Of a stretch of 64,000 bases of DNA, positions 1-10,567 are shown piece after piece; position 1 is the stretch's first letter; every line of letters starts with the position of its first letter. Made by a program: the position numbers and the translations under genes. Under the pieces are notes generated by a model. The model was given only the letters and a program-made list of their open reading frames with translations. It was not told the DNA's origin and did not search any database. The stretch is from Cyclaneusma minus (Eukaryota > Ascomycota > Leotiomycetes > Marthamycetales > Marthamycetaceae), in NCBI GenBank assembly GCA_037179335.1, contig JAKZHN010000009.1, forward strand, positions 744,001 to 808,000, given 5' to 3'.

Positions 1-1087
1 TGAAGTCTAAGTCTACTACCTGTCACTGTCACGATGGCACGGTGCATATGCAAGTACTAAACTTTCGCAGTAAACAGCCAATTGCTGGTATGGCGGCATG
101 TGCCCTTGTCTGAAAAAGCAAGTAGCCGACGCGCAAAAGAGGACCGAGATACTCGACTTCATTTGACAGCACCCCTTTCCATGCAAGCACTTTGCCAATC
201 AATTTACACGCTACGCGGGTGCACGTGGGGTCGCGACCATCCCCGCCACTCCATTTCTGCACAAGGCTACATTGGGACCCCTTGTTAGATCGCTAGATCG
301 TCCACTTCATTTCTCCAAGCAAACCGATGCCCAAAGGGAACTTTGAAAAAGCAAATGCGGCGGCAATCCTCTCTTATCAATGCAGCCATTGACCAATTGA
401 GGTACAGGTGCTAGCGCGTCTGCCACTTTCCTTGTCGTCACATCTTTTCGCTGCGAGAGAAGGCTCCTCTGCCGTGTCTCCGCGTATGTCATCCGACTTC
501 ACACTTCACAGCTCTCTGTGCCCCAACCTTCTTCTTTCGATTCTGTCGCCACTTTTTCTATCAATACTTTCTTCATGCAAGGGCAGACCAGGTTACCTTT
601 ATTTTCCTACCATCCTTGTCCGCAGCGATCGGCGCGCCCCACGCACAAACCCGCCGGCCTTTGTGAATTTCTTGTAGTCCGGACAACGCTGATCCAGGCT
701 ACAATCACGCCGCCATTGTTCAAGATGCCTTGAGCTTGGTGGCCCGTAGACAGCTGCCTGTGAGCTGGAATGTTATTTCTATCCTGTGCCCCTCACCGAC
801 TTTCACGCTGCTACTTCTGGAAACCATGTTTCCGATCAGGAGAGCTGCCCATCTCGAATAACCCAAAGTCATCTGATCTGCTGCCCGCGAACTCCTCTAC
901 CTTGGGGACTTGGTTCCTTTTTATTTGAAACTCGGAGTCCCAGGGCAGAAACAGTACCATCTTTTGCAATCTTTGCCGTTCTGCCAGGCGTTGAGCGAGA
1001 ACCGAACGCGGAACGGCGTGAGCACGAGCAAGGTCACGGACTTGCACCGCTGCCAAACTGGCGACTCTTTCGATCAAGGGCAAGGGC
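1..1087. other. Intergenic / 5' region of first Myb-like gene
   Basis: No gene is supported here. The open frames are short, overlap on both strands and lack recognisable domains. The stretch from about 500 on is pyrimidine-rich and probably holds promoter and 5' UTR of the gene starting at 1088. The first ten bases could be the end of a further gene (see findings). Confidence 0.5.
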
Positions 1088-2276
1088 ATGGCGGAGTCGC
1101 CCGAGGAGAAGCACATCAAGCTTCTCTATGCCATTATTAAGCAGAAGTGCCTCAGAGATGTTCGTGCTATTCACCTTCCCCCAACCTTGCCTCTCCATAT
1201 CTCATCTTATTATGCTTTTCGTGACGAGCTTGATGTCGGCACAAATTCAATTCAGAATGTGGCAGCCTGGCAGAAAGCTTGTCTGCGCGGCAGAAATTTC
1301 GTTTCAACGTTAGATGGTCTCAACATCCAAGCACCCGCGAACTTTCCTCCATGGAAATTGGGAACTGACATGGCGACAGATCAAATGGGAGCTTGTCGCC
1401 GATGAACTCGACCTCCCCAACGGCCATGCCGCTCGAATGCGATACAGCCGTTTCAAAAAACAGCGTGAGGGCGGCAGCGTTGAGGCACCGAAACGAGCTG
1501 CTCGGGGACCACGCAAACCTCGCGCTCCCAAAAAAGTGAAAACCGAGAATCCTGACAAATCTGGCGAAGAAGACTCCAAGGAAGGGATTCGCGACGAGAG
1601 TCCTGGAGGCACGGCCCAGAACGATGCCGGACGCTCGTCATCCAGCCGAGTCGAGTCTCCCGAGGTCAAGACCGAGCCGAACAACTCGTCCGTCTTGAAT
1701 ACGGAAGAGACTGGCAGACGAGGGAGCCAGTTCAGATACCAGACTCCTGCGAGTATGCCACCCTTCGGAGAGCATGATGATGGGGACGATGCAGATGCGG
1801 ACATGGAGCCGGAAATGACGCCTGCTTCTGCTACATCCAGCGCCAACATGACACCAGACATCGGCTCGCCCCATGTTTCTTCTCTGACCTTCGCCCCCAC
1901 TCTCCCAAGCTCCTCGTCATTCAACTTCTCAACTCCCACTCGTCAGCCATACGGTTCTCACTTCCATCAGGCAATGCAAGGAACTAGCCCTGCGGGCTCC
2001 TTTGCGTTCCAGTCACCGTCGCACTCCGGCATCCCATCCAGCTACGCACCGTTGAACTACTCAGACTCGACAAGCTTCGCAGCTAGCAGCAGCTACAACA
2101 ACAGCTTCAGAGAGCCAGCCTTGATGCATGATGACGCAGAACTGAGTTTCGGTAGTGCCATGAATGGAAGCCAAGGGTACGACAGCTTCATCGAGAGTAT
2201 GCAGTCGAGCCAAGAGACTGGTAGCATGGACTTCCAGAGAGGGTGCGAGATCAAGTCCGAGCCTTCTTGGGGTTGA
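1088..2276 (+). CDS. Myb/SANT-like DNA-binding protein 1
   Basis: Two exons, 1088-1159 and 1380-2276, encode 322 residues. The intron (donor GTTCGT, branch CTGAC, acceptor ACAG) joins EKHIKLLYAIIKQKCLRD to IKWELVADEL in phase 0. Residues 5-50 form one Myb/SANT-like helix-turn-helix unit (KWELVADEL..PNGHAARMRYSRFKK), typical of small fungal Myb-like proteins. A basic, proline-rich patch of about residues 57-75 (RGPRKPRAPKK) could contact DNA. The rest is acidic then Ser/Thr/Asn-rich and probably disordered. A nuclear regulatory or chromatin role is inferred from the fold only; no target is visible. Two related genes follow directly on the same strand. The start is the first ATG giving the complete domain; the unspliced frame starting at 1314 would lack helix 1. 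Confidence 0.82.
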
Positions 2277-2987
2277 AGGTGTCTTGTGATAGCGAGGCAG
2301 CCGGCATGTGAAGTTGGTATGGGAGTTTGGAAAGTTTCTTGAATGAGGAGTACTTCTGGGCTTTTTGTGATACTTGTGTATTCCTTGCAGTCACGCAACT
2401 CTCTTCTAGGCATTGGGGTTTGGGCAAACAGCATTATTCTTCGGAGGTGCGGAAAAATCAGGACGTGGGATGGCATTTGGCAAAAGTGTAATTTTTTTTT
2501 GGCGGACTTGGGACGTGAGATGAGTAACGGACTTATGAGATAGCTAGTTTAATGAAATATGACTCCACGATATATGCTGATTCACATTCCGGAGCACTGC
2601 GCAGATGCAGATGTGAAGGACTTGTGTACAATACTTCTTTTTTTCCCAGATCTGGGACTTGAAATGCGTTACTGACTTTATGAGATAGCTACATTTGATA
2701 CCCGCTCGCTAAAGCCCGTCGCATCACCACCCGTGAACTTAGTGGCTAGGCCCTCGGCGCAGCAGTTAATTTCGCAACAAGGTGCATATATAAAGCATAT
2801 CCCTCGGCTTGACGGCTGCCTTGCTCCCTGCCCTCCTCATCTCCACCGCATCTTCACCACCCAGCCAGCTCCCGCGCAACAACTCTCCATCCAACAACCT
2901 CCACTCCAAGGCTCAATCTCACACAATCGTAATTCCTTCATGATCTCGAGGGTCCAAGAAAATATACTCACAGCTCAACGCAGCACA
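2277..2987. other. Intergenic between Myb-like genes 1 and 2
   Basis: Holds the 3' UTR of gene 1 and the promoter of gene 2. A TATATAAA-like element lies at about 2786-2793, followed by a C/T-rich leader from about 2820, which fits a promoter and 5' UTR for the ATG at 2988. A GATAGCTA string recurs at about 2540 and 2684. Nothing else is seen. Confidence 0.45.
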
Positions 2988-3536
2988 ATGGAGGTCGGAA
3001 CCAACGTCCTGCGCGAGCCCTTCAAGGCCAAGCCCACCCCCCAAGAAGCCGAGTTGATGATGCTCGCCTTCGTCTACGCCGAGCACGTCGACAACGTCCG
3101 TAACATCAAATCCCCAGCACATCCCCCTCCAACTTCACCACGCAAAACTAACAACATCTCATTTCTCCAGATCGACTACGACAAGATCGCCGAGCACTTC
3201 GGCTACAAGAGCGGCACAGTCGCCAAAGACCGTCTGCGCCAGATCAAGCGCAAGCTCTTTGGTCCCGGCGGCGGCGCCAAGGCAACTCCAGCCAAGGACA
3301 AGGAAACTCCCAGCAAGAAGCGCACTCGCAAGGCCAAGGCTGCTGATGATGACGATGCTGAGGAGAATGGTGATGCTGAGGAGAATCCGACTCCGACCAA
3401 GAAGCCCAGGCGCAAGGCGGCTCCTAAGAAGAAGCAGCTTTCGGAGGAGAAGATCGAGGAGGAGGAGGATGAGCTTCCCGAGAAGAAGCCCGAGGCCGAG
3501 GCCGAGGATGATGATTACGCTGAGGATGAAGTCTAA
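2988..3536 (+). CDS. Myb/SANT-like DNA-binding protein 2
   Basis: Exons 2988-3095 and 3171-3536 encode 157 residues. The 75-nt intron has donor GTCCGT, branch CTAAC and acceptor CTCCAG. Its length is a multiple of three and it contains no stop, so an unspliced reading frame is also open, but the spliced form restores the domain: EAELMMLAFVYAEHVDN joined to IDYDKIAEHFGYKSGTVAKD. Residues 19-60 form a single Myb/SANT-like unit. The tail is a run of Lys/Arg-Pro patches (KKPRRKAAPKKK) followed by an acidic end, resembling AT-hook or HMG-type chromatin proteins. The intron sits at the same place in the domain as in both neighbours, so the three are paralogues. Function beyond DNA binding is unknown. 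An upstream in-frame ATG (2733) would add an unsupported low-complexity leader. Confidence 0.82.
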   Translation: MEVGTNVLREPFKAKPTPQEAELMMLAFVYAEHVDNVRNIKSPAHPPPTSPRKTNNISFLQIDYDKIAEHFGYKSGTVAKDRLRQIKRKLFGPGGGAKATPAKDKETPSKKRTRKAKAADDDDAEENGDAEENPTPTKKPRRKAAPKKKQLSEEKIEEEEDELPEKKPEAEAEDDDYAEDEV

Positions 3537-4611
3537 GTCTGGCGCGGGTGGGGATGGTTCGAGGTGGACGACCTACTAGGCATCTGGGAGTGAGGTTTCA
3601 TGCACTGGGAGAAGGATCGGGATGATGCTGGACCTCACTGGAAAGTTTCGTGGAATCGGGAAGGCTGGGTTCGTGAAATCACAAAAGCAATAAATGGAAA
3701 GAGACTTTCAAAACTCTATTCTTGGTACTCTGTGGTGTGTGACTACTGTGAACACCAAACTGTGAAATTCACAGTGGAACCAAGCCCGGCAGGACCTACA
3801 CTGGGACAAGAAAAGTCTGTTTCAGCCTTGTTAAGGTAGTCCCCAGTAACCGTCAAGAATATCATCCCTTTGTTTCGAATATCCAAATCATCGGGAATAT
3901 TCTAAGGACCAAGTTGTCCAAAAGGCGGAACTACCTACCTATAATGTTGCAACACCGACATGGACGTCACATGGTCAGCCAGCGGTGGCCCGTGCGCCAC
4001 CTCCCTGATCATGACCACCATGGCTACCCAGGGCCTCAGGCCACCACGTTAAGCCATGGGTATATCTACGCTTCGCTGGGAGCTCTTCTATAGCTAAGAC
4101 TCAATCATGAATATACTCGTTACCTGCTAGCTTTGTTTATTACTCTTTAAGTGATCACTTCGTTCTACCCTCTTGATACCAACATATAAGGAAATAACTC
4201 AATAAACTTATAACTTATAAATCCAAAACTAAGAGCAAGTAACATGAGTAGGTCGTTATTCCTACCGAAGTCACTTTCACTGTCGCGTCCGGCAATATCA
4301 CAAACCTTGTTTCCGCTTCACAGCAGCAAGCGAGCTGAGAACCACGTGACACGCGTGATATCGTTCTTCCGAATGCTTCGCTTGTTCACCTCAGTGCTCG
4401 CCTCATAACTAGCGCATTCGCTTGGATTTTCTAGCGAAGCAGTGCAAGCACAAAACTCCTCAGAGCTTCCTCCATCTTCCCTCCTTCTTTCTTCCATCTA
4501 CATCTTCCATCTACATCTCCCCCACCTTTCATCCTCCAACCACATCCCCCTTCGCATACCTTCGAATCACCAACACAACACAACTCCGACTACACTTCTT
4601 TCATCATCAAG
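3537..4611. other. Intergenic between Myb-like genes 2 and 3
   Basis: No gene supported. About 4120-4260 is AT-rich. From about 4460 to 4611 the sequence is a C/T-rich leader with repeated CTTCCATCTACATC, a usual fungal 5' UTR composition just before the ATG at 4612. Confidence 0.45.
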
Positions 4612-5876
4612 ATGTCTGACTCTCCAGCTACCACTCCAGCTGTCCCAGTTGCCGCTGGTGGCGTGAACGCGTTCCTCAAGGAGCCCAATGATGGCGAGAT
4701 GCGCATCTTTGCCTACGCCTACGTTTGCGCGACCGCCAAGCCCGAGGTGAGTCTACGCATCAACTGCACCCATGTTGCGCACACGCAGCGAAATAGACAG
4801 ACGCGCACCCCCAGTTTCACATCCCCAGTTTCACATCCCCAGCTTCACATTCCCCAGATTCACTTCACTGACAGACCGTTATCTAGGTCGACCTTGAGAA
4901 GTTAGCCGCCCTTCTTGGATACAAGAACGCCCAGAGCGTCAAGTCCCGCCTCAACCAGACCAGACGCCTCATGAACCCGGACTTCATCCCAGCCGTGCCA
5001 GCCAAGGCACCCAAGACTCCTGCCACCGCCAGCACCACCCGCAAGCGCAAGGTCAAGACCGTCGCCGGCGCCGAGGATGGCGAGGAAGCTGCCGATGGTG
5101 ATGCCGTGATGGAGACACCTACGAAGAAGCCTCGCAAGAACGCTGCCAAGGCCAAGGCTGCCGTGAAGGATGAAGACAAGGACGAGTCCGCCTCTGCCGC
5201 CGAAGCCGATGTCGATGTCGATGGCGACGTTGAGATGGAGACTCCAGTCAAGAAGACTCCAGCTGCCAAGAAGCCTCGCGCGCCCCGCAAGACTCCTGTG
5301 AAGGCCAAGGCTGTCGTCAAGGACGAGGAAGCCGAGTCCTCTGATGAAGTCTTCAAGCTTGCAGACCCCGTCGAGATGGAGACGCCTGTCAAGAAGACGC
5401 CCGTCAAGAAGGCCGCCGCAAAGCCCCGCGCACCCCGCAAGACTCCTGTGAAGGCCAAGGCTGTCGTCAAGGACGAGGAAGCTGAGTCCTCTGATGAAGT
5501 CTTCAAGCTTGCAGATGTCGAGAAGGCCAAGCCTGTCAAGGCCGAGCCTGTCAAGGAAGACTCGAAGACCGAGTCTGCCACCGAGTCGCAGACCGAGATC
5601 TCCTCCACCCACGCCGAGTCGCAAGTCGAGACCTTGTCCACCCAGGCCGAAGCTCCACAGCCTTTCATGTCTCAGACGCACTTTGCGGACGGTCGGCCCA
5701 TGGTGATTCCCGGCCCCAGCCACTACTGGTCTGAGCTCAAGTCTGCTGAGACCAAGACCGGTGGTGAAGATTCCATCATGGAATCTTTCCAAACCACCGG
5801 GGTCGAGTCCGCTGAGACCAAGTCTGCTGAGACCAATTCTGCTGAAGATGCCGTTGATGCCGTCATGGAAGGTTAA
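4612..5876 (+). CDS. Myb/SANT-like DNA-binding protein 3, repeat tail
   Basis: Exons 4612-4746 and 4887-5876 encode 374 residues. Donor GTGAGT and acceptor ATCTAG join MRIFAYAYVCATAKPE to VDLEKLAALLGYKNAQSVKS in phase 0, giving one Myb/SANT-like unit at about residues 29-75. The long tail has K-K-P-R and P-R-K-T-P patches like AT-hook chromatin proteins, alternating with acidic segments. Residues 160-206 and 207-255 are a near-perfect tandem duplication. The C-terminus is Glu/Thr/Ser-rich (ESAETK repeats). A nuclear chromatin or transcription role is inferred; no specific function is recognised. It is the third of three adjacent same-strand paralogues with a shared intron position. Long open frames antisense to the tail are composition shadows. 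Confidence 0.83.
5229..5516 (+). repeat. In-frame tandem duplication inside Myb-like gene 3
   Basis: Two copies, about 5229-5369 and 5370-5516, encode VEMETPVKKTP...SDEVFKLAD twice. The 83-nt core at 5283-5365 recurs at 5433-5515, 150 nt later, with one silent difference (GCC/GCT in an Ala codon). The duplication keeps frame. Confidence 0.9.
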
Positions 5877-7507
5877 ATGTCCTCCAGCCTGATGGTCACA
5901 GCAGCTGGTAAGACCTCTCCCACCATTCCTCACAATCATGAGCAGCAAGCTAACACATGTGACCAGCCTAGATCGAAAGAGCAGCACACCCTTCTCACAA
6001 GAACGGTCTTTCTTGTCTCCGACATTCCGGCCGCGCACACCTTCACGTTCCTTTAGCGTTCATGGCACCGACAGCTTCTCATGGCATTGCTTGAACTGGT
6101 CTCTTTTTTTTTTTTTTTTTCAGCGTTCATCAGGGACATGGGCCATTAGGATGGTGGCTTCTCCGCGTAGTGCTCAGTATGTTTGATGAATCTCCGGATT
6201 CATTCATTCATAGAGCTTAGTACAGCGTTCGTGGAATCACCGGTCGGGGTATGGATGGATTATGGAAAACACCGGCCTCTCATCCCAGCCTTCGGAACAG
6301 AATCTCAGAATCCGTTCTGATTTTTTTTTCTGCTGTCCATGGAAGTGCCGGCTGGGACATGGGATATGGAAAACCTTGCAGCTCTTCAGCGCACCGCAGC
6401 GCTCAGAATGGAATCTGCGGATTCATTCACAGAGCAGCATCCTAGCAGAAAGGAATCTGCACATCAGCAAACTAAAAAACACAAGAAAATCTAATAAAAC
6501 CACTCAAAAAAATTCCTGCTGTTCCAATGTTGTGACATGTTATCATTGTGCTTGTGACTTGTGAAATTAACAATCAGCAGATAGACTCCTTTGAACTTCT
6601 CAAATGAAAAGATTGACGTTACCTCCTGAAGCCCTTGGGAATTATCTCGAAGAAGCCATCTTCAACAGGGTGGATACCGTCCTATCTCACGTATCTGCAG
6701 ATTCCTCTATTTTCCTCACAGCTCCGAACAGCCCATTTTCTTTCATCCCACTTCACCATTACTATGTGTTCTTATCTTACTATAACTATCACCATGCTTA
6801 GTCGTAAATGCGTCAAGGAACTCTGGAAAAGTATTTCTGGAAGATCTGGGGAAGGGATCAAAGCGCCAAGAAAATATTCGTGTGGCCTATTTATGCTGGC
6901 CAAAAAGAAAAACTCAAAATTCAGCGTCTCGTACTCTCATCAAGTGTCACTATCACTGTTTGAGCGAATGGGAAAACGTAGGTGCTTTAAAGAACATACT
7001 GTTCTGGTGTCATATTCAGAGCATCCTTGCAAAGCTATGCTGCAGATGCTTGAAGACGCAACGACTTCTTTTATCTCTGCCCCACGAGACCCCAAATGTG
7101 AATACTGCCCCAGTTGGCCTCGTCGTAGCTCTTTGAGTCTTTTTCCCACCATGGTAGGTAGACAGAATATGTTGCCTGATAGTCTGGGATCCATCAAGTA
7201 TGACCGCTGAGCTGGTAGAAAACACAGAAGACCGGCGTGATTAGGTCTCATAGAGTACACAAGGTCAGCTGGTGCGAAAAGTGGTTCCGTGGAAGTGACG
7301 CTAATGCGATTCCGTAACGGCTTGAACACAGGTAGACGATTGCGGCGGGTGATGGAACCGAGGGGTTGGAAGAGGGAAAAGGAGGAAGAGGGCTCCAGAT
7401 GTCGAGCACTTGGAGCCCAACCGAGAGGCACCGTCGTTGGCGGCGAGGTTATCGTCAGTCCCAAGCATGTCGTAGGCGACTTCCCGACTAGAGGCTTGAA
7501 AGCCCAT
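5877..7507. other. Intergenic with diverged repeats and T-run
   Basis: Convergent 3' ends of Myb-like gene 3 and the methyltransferase. There is a run of about 20 T at 6103-6122. Between 6100 and 6440 sequences recur in diverged form: GGATTCATTCA..AGAGC at about 6198 and 6418, and ATGGAAAAC at about 6262 and 6364. The GTAAG..ACCAG at about 5907-5967 could be a 3' UTR intron. Open frames at 6604-7542 lack homology-like composition or splice support. Confidence 0.4.
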
Positions 7508-8760
7508 TCACCACAGATAGCCCCTGCACTTCTTCGCTCCACACAGGCACTTGGTCATATGGTTGGCCACCTTCTTATCTTTCGCCTCCTTAAAGTCGCT
7601 CTCCATTCCCGAGGTGTAGTCGAAGGTCAGTTCTTCGCCAGCCTTGATATCTCTCAGGGCGAAGAATGCCAGATCGTGCAGATGTTTGTCGGCATAGTCA
7701 CCAACGCGGGCGAAGATTTTGAGGTTGGGCTCGCAGCTGTGGTTGATGAATCTTGTGGGTCCGCTTTTGAACTCGCCGTCTATTTCAACTGGGGGACCTC
7801 TGAGGCGCTCGTCCAAGTTTTCGGGATCCGTGAACTTGTCCAGAGCGAAGAGGTAGATATCTTTCCTTTGGGTTATCGAGGATTTGGCGCGCCGGGTTTC
7901 AGCTTCTTCGGGGGATATTGCTTCGCCAATGTACTTGTCAACGAATTGACCACGTCGAATGTCTACTGGTGACCGAAGACCTGCGTTAAAGTCAGCAAAG
8001 GGGATGGTAATGTACCTAATGTATGAAAGAAGACTCATGTGCTTACCCCACCCTCGGTTCTTGGTCTTGAAGATCTCCAGAGGGATTTGCCTTCCACGCT
8101 CAATGACACGATTGTAACAGTCGCTATTGCAGCTGCAACCGGAGTGACACTCGTAGATAGGGTCAGCCGTCTGAAGGATCCGTGGGCGGAGACATCCCTT
8201 CAGGGGGCCCACCGACTGGTAGGCAAACATCCGGCCGTCCTCGGTGCTGTATCCTCTCAGAGTCATGTCCTGCAAGCATGAGCAGCGATCGTAGAGACAG
8301 GAAAAGTTGTTCTCGCAGTCACAGCCAACACGGAACTCCGGAGGGGCGGGTTCAATGCTATTGCAGAAGATAGTGTGTTCGATGAATTTGAACTTCGTAG
8401 GGAGGGACTCGTCATCGACGTCGTTGAATATGGTGACAGGAAACTTGGAGTGTGTCTTGTAGCTTTCCAGCTGACAGAAATGACAGTCGGTCTTCTCTTT
8501 TCGGACTTTCTCAAGCTTTATGGCGAGTCTGATTCCACCATTGGCATCCGCCGACTTGAGTTTCTGCTTCCACTTCGAGCTTGCCTGACGCGAATTAGCA
8601 ATATTTAGAAAGTGAGATTCAAGGCAACAGTTACTTCACTGGTATGGCGATTGTTGTGGTTGGCTTTGCAGAAATCCATGGAGCTGATGACCTCCTTGTC
8701 TGGAGTCTCGGAGCCGCCTTCGACGCGTCGGTCGCGTGCGCTCGTCTGTGAGGATGCCAT
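7508..8760 (-). CDS. dim-5: Histone H3 lysine-9 methyltransferase (DIM-5/Clr4)
   Basis: Three exons, 8635-8760, 8047-8584 and 7508-7980, encode 378 residues. Introns of 50 and 66 nt have standard borders. The pre-SET zinc cluster starts near residue 130 (GCDCENNFSC, RCSCL, CHSGCSCNSDCYNR). The SET domain follows (RGWGLRSPVDIRRGQFVD, RFINHSCEPN, ELTFDYTS), with the NHSC catalytic/AdoMet signature and the DY pair intact. The post-SET cluster CLCGAKKCRGYLW closes the protein and supplies the Cys that complete the active-site zinc. This order is diagnostic of the SUV39/DIM-5/Clr4 family, which methylates H3K9 with S-adenosylmethionine to build heterochromatin and, in many filamentous fungi, direct DNA methylation. 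There is no chromodomain, as in DIM-5 and unlike Clr4. The ATG at 8760 gives a short N-terminus of usual length. Confidence 0.95.
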
Positions 8761-9533
8761 GCTGCACAGACCAACGTGAGAGGTTCGTGATTAGGGAAGT
8801 GTCAGAGACAAGAGAGTGTTGCGAATATGGCCTGGGGCCCAAATCTGGAAAGGGGAGTTCGAAGTTGAAGTGCGCAGGGGCAAGGGCGCAGTTGAGTAAA
8901 GAGGGTTGTTGGCTGTCAAGGTGAAGCCGGTAAATATCGAGAAAGAAGCTCTCAAGCATGCGGTTTGAACTTTGATGTTTGTCAAGTGGATTTCGTATGC
9001 AGAAGTTGATTTCCACCATTAATTCCTGTCCTTTAACTCAGATCATTCCTTGGCGAACATTTCCCAGCTGCAATTTCGTGGGCGTCTTGAACATATTGCT
9101 CTTCAAGAGGATGGATGGTACGTCCATGATCATTCGTGGTGTTGAGGAGCGGCCACGATAGGATCGGGTTTGGGGATGGAAGACTTGGCTTGTATACACC
9201 GGTGCAGCCTCATGCGTCAGTCGAAATTCTTGCTGTCAAAAGACAAGCATCTGTCGTTTTCCTCATGCTTTCGTCTCGCGGTCTCGTGAATTCGAGGTGG
9301 AGGTGACGAAGCGTTCTGAAAACGGCGCTGGTGCCTTCTGAGGCTCGGCTATCAGCGCCCTCCATCCCGCGATTAGCGCCATTTCTCAAACTCTAAAGAA
9401 TGCAATCAACCGGTCGTTCTTTCCCACAACGGCCAAAATAAAATCTGCCCCAAGATCACTGTGGAGGTACTGGAGATTTTCAGTAGGGCAAAATGCAAAA
9501 CTATAATCAGTGGGATAGGCCACTGTGAGGTTT
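8761..9533. other. Upstream region of the methyltransferase gene
   Basis: Promoter side of the methyltransferase gene on the minus strand and 3' flank of tRNA-Trp. No other gene supported; a minus-strand open frame at 8636-9019 overlaps exon 1 out of frame. Confidence 0.4.
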
Positions 9534-9617
9534 TGAACCACACCCGATTTGAACGGATAACCTTTCGATTGACACCAGTTTCTGGAGTCGAACGCGCTAC
9601 CGTTGCGCCAGCGGTCC
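9534..9617 (-). tRNA. tRNA-Trp (CCA) with intron
   Basis: Read on the minus strand, the 7-bp acceptor stem GGACCGC/GTGGTTC pairs fully with G-U allowed, and the discriminator is A. The D stem GCGC/GCGC encloses a loop with GG (A box TGGCGCAACGGT). The anticodon stem TTCGA/TCGAA encloses CT-CCA-GA, and the T stem ATCCG/CGGGT encloses TTCAAAT (B box). The anticodon is CCA. An intron of about 11 nt follows the base 3' of the anticodon, and its CTGG can pair with CCAG as in canonical pre-tRNA introns. The 84-nt length fits a 73-nt tRNA plus the intron. The order matches yeast tRNA-Trp, which also has an intron here. Confidence 0.92.
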
Positions 9618-10567
9618 GTGTTTTGTTGTAGAAAGCGACGGAGTTTCACCTCATGACGGAACATCGAAAGTCGACGGCGACGGCGGCGAGGCGACACAAA
9701 ACAAAAAAGTAGCTGTGTCTGTATGTATTCAAGAATGACCATATTGCAGGCGTTCTGACAATATGTGGCTGTGAGACAGCCTCAACAGTTCAACCTACCC
9801 CGGCTCTCAAGTGTCTGCTCTTGAGAGACCCATCCTCGTCGCCCATTCATTTCCTGGGACACTCTCAAGTTATTGGTTATGTTTTCTCCATTGAGACTTT
9901 CCTATCTACCGATTTCATCTTAATTCTTCATGTCTAGTTATTTATTTGTATTTTTCTTGATTACTGGGGTTTCTTTGGATCATTTGGATTCCTCTTGGTC
10001 ACCCGGAGTTCTGAGTTTTCCGAGATAATTGTTCATATCTAGCTCAAAGACATATATCTAGAAATTAAAGGCCGTCTATCTTCGAGGCCAAGGTTGAATA
10101 TAGTGAAGGATGAAACACACTGGCAGACGTGGACACTCAGTTCAAAGCAAGAGGGACATAATGCCAACTCAGCAGTTGTTGGGTAAAGGACACCGAGACC
10201 CCAAAATGCTTTATTCAAAGACAGCTTGTCTTCTCCACATGACACCAATATATAAGTCTCGAGAATGCTGGATCAGACAGATCTCATAGCCCAATACTGT
10301 TCCAGTAGTATAGAAGAGAGGAATAAACCTTTTCAAGTTCAGTGTTTGGCAGCAACCTCAGTTCCTCTTATCGACCCAGAAACTTTAATCCAGGTAGTGC
10401 CCGGCGCTAAGATCACCTTAACGCCGATCCCCAAAAATCCCAAGTCTTGGCGCACCGTCGGCCAATTTTGTGTCCGACGAACTTCTTCAAATAATTCCCC
10501 AGGTCGCAGGTCGCAAAGCGAAAAGTTCCCAACCTAACAAGCTTCAAGTTCTCGATCACAGCACACC
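9618..10567. other. Intergenic between tRNA-Trp and RRP1
   Basis: Contains the 5' flank of the tRNA and the promoter of RRP1. About 9890-10030 is T-rich. Small open frames lack support. Nothing else seen. Confidence 0.4.

Noticed and set aside
4902..6038. Long minus-strand open frame (378 codons) antisense to Myb-like gene 3
   Set aside because: It mirrors the biased Lys/Glu/Ala codons and the internal duplication of the sense gene and has Leu/Gly/Arg-rich filler composition; no domain or splice signal.
6940..7542. Minus-strand open frame of 200 codons downstream of the methyltransferase
   Set aside because: It overlaps the methyltransferase end out of frame, has no domain and lies in the expected 3' UTR.
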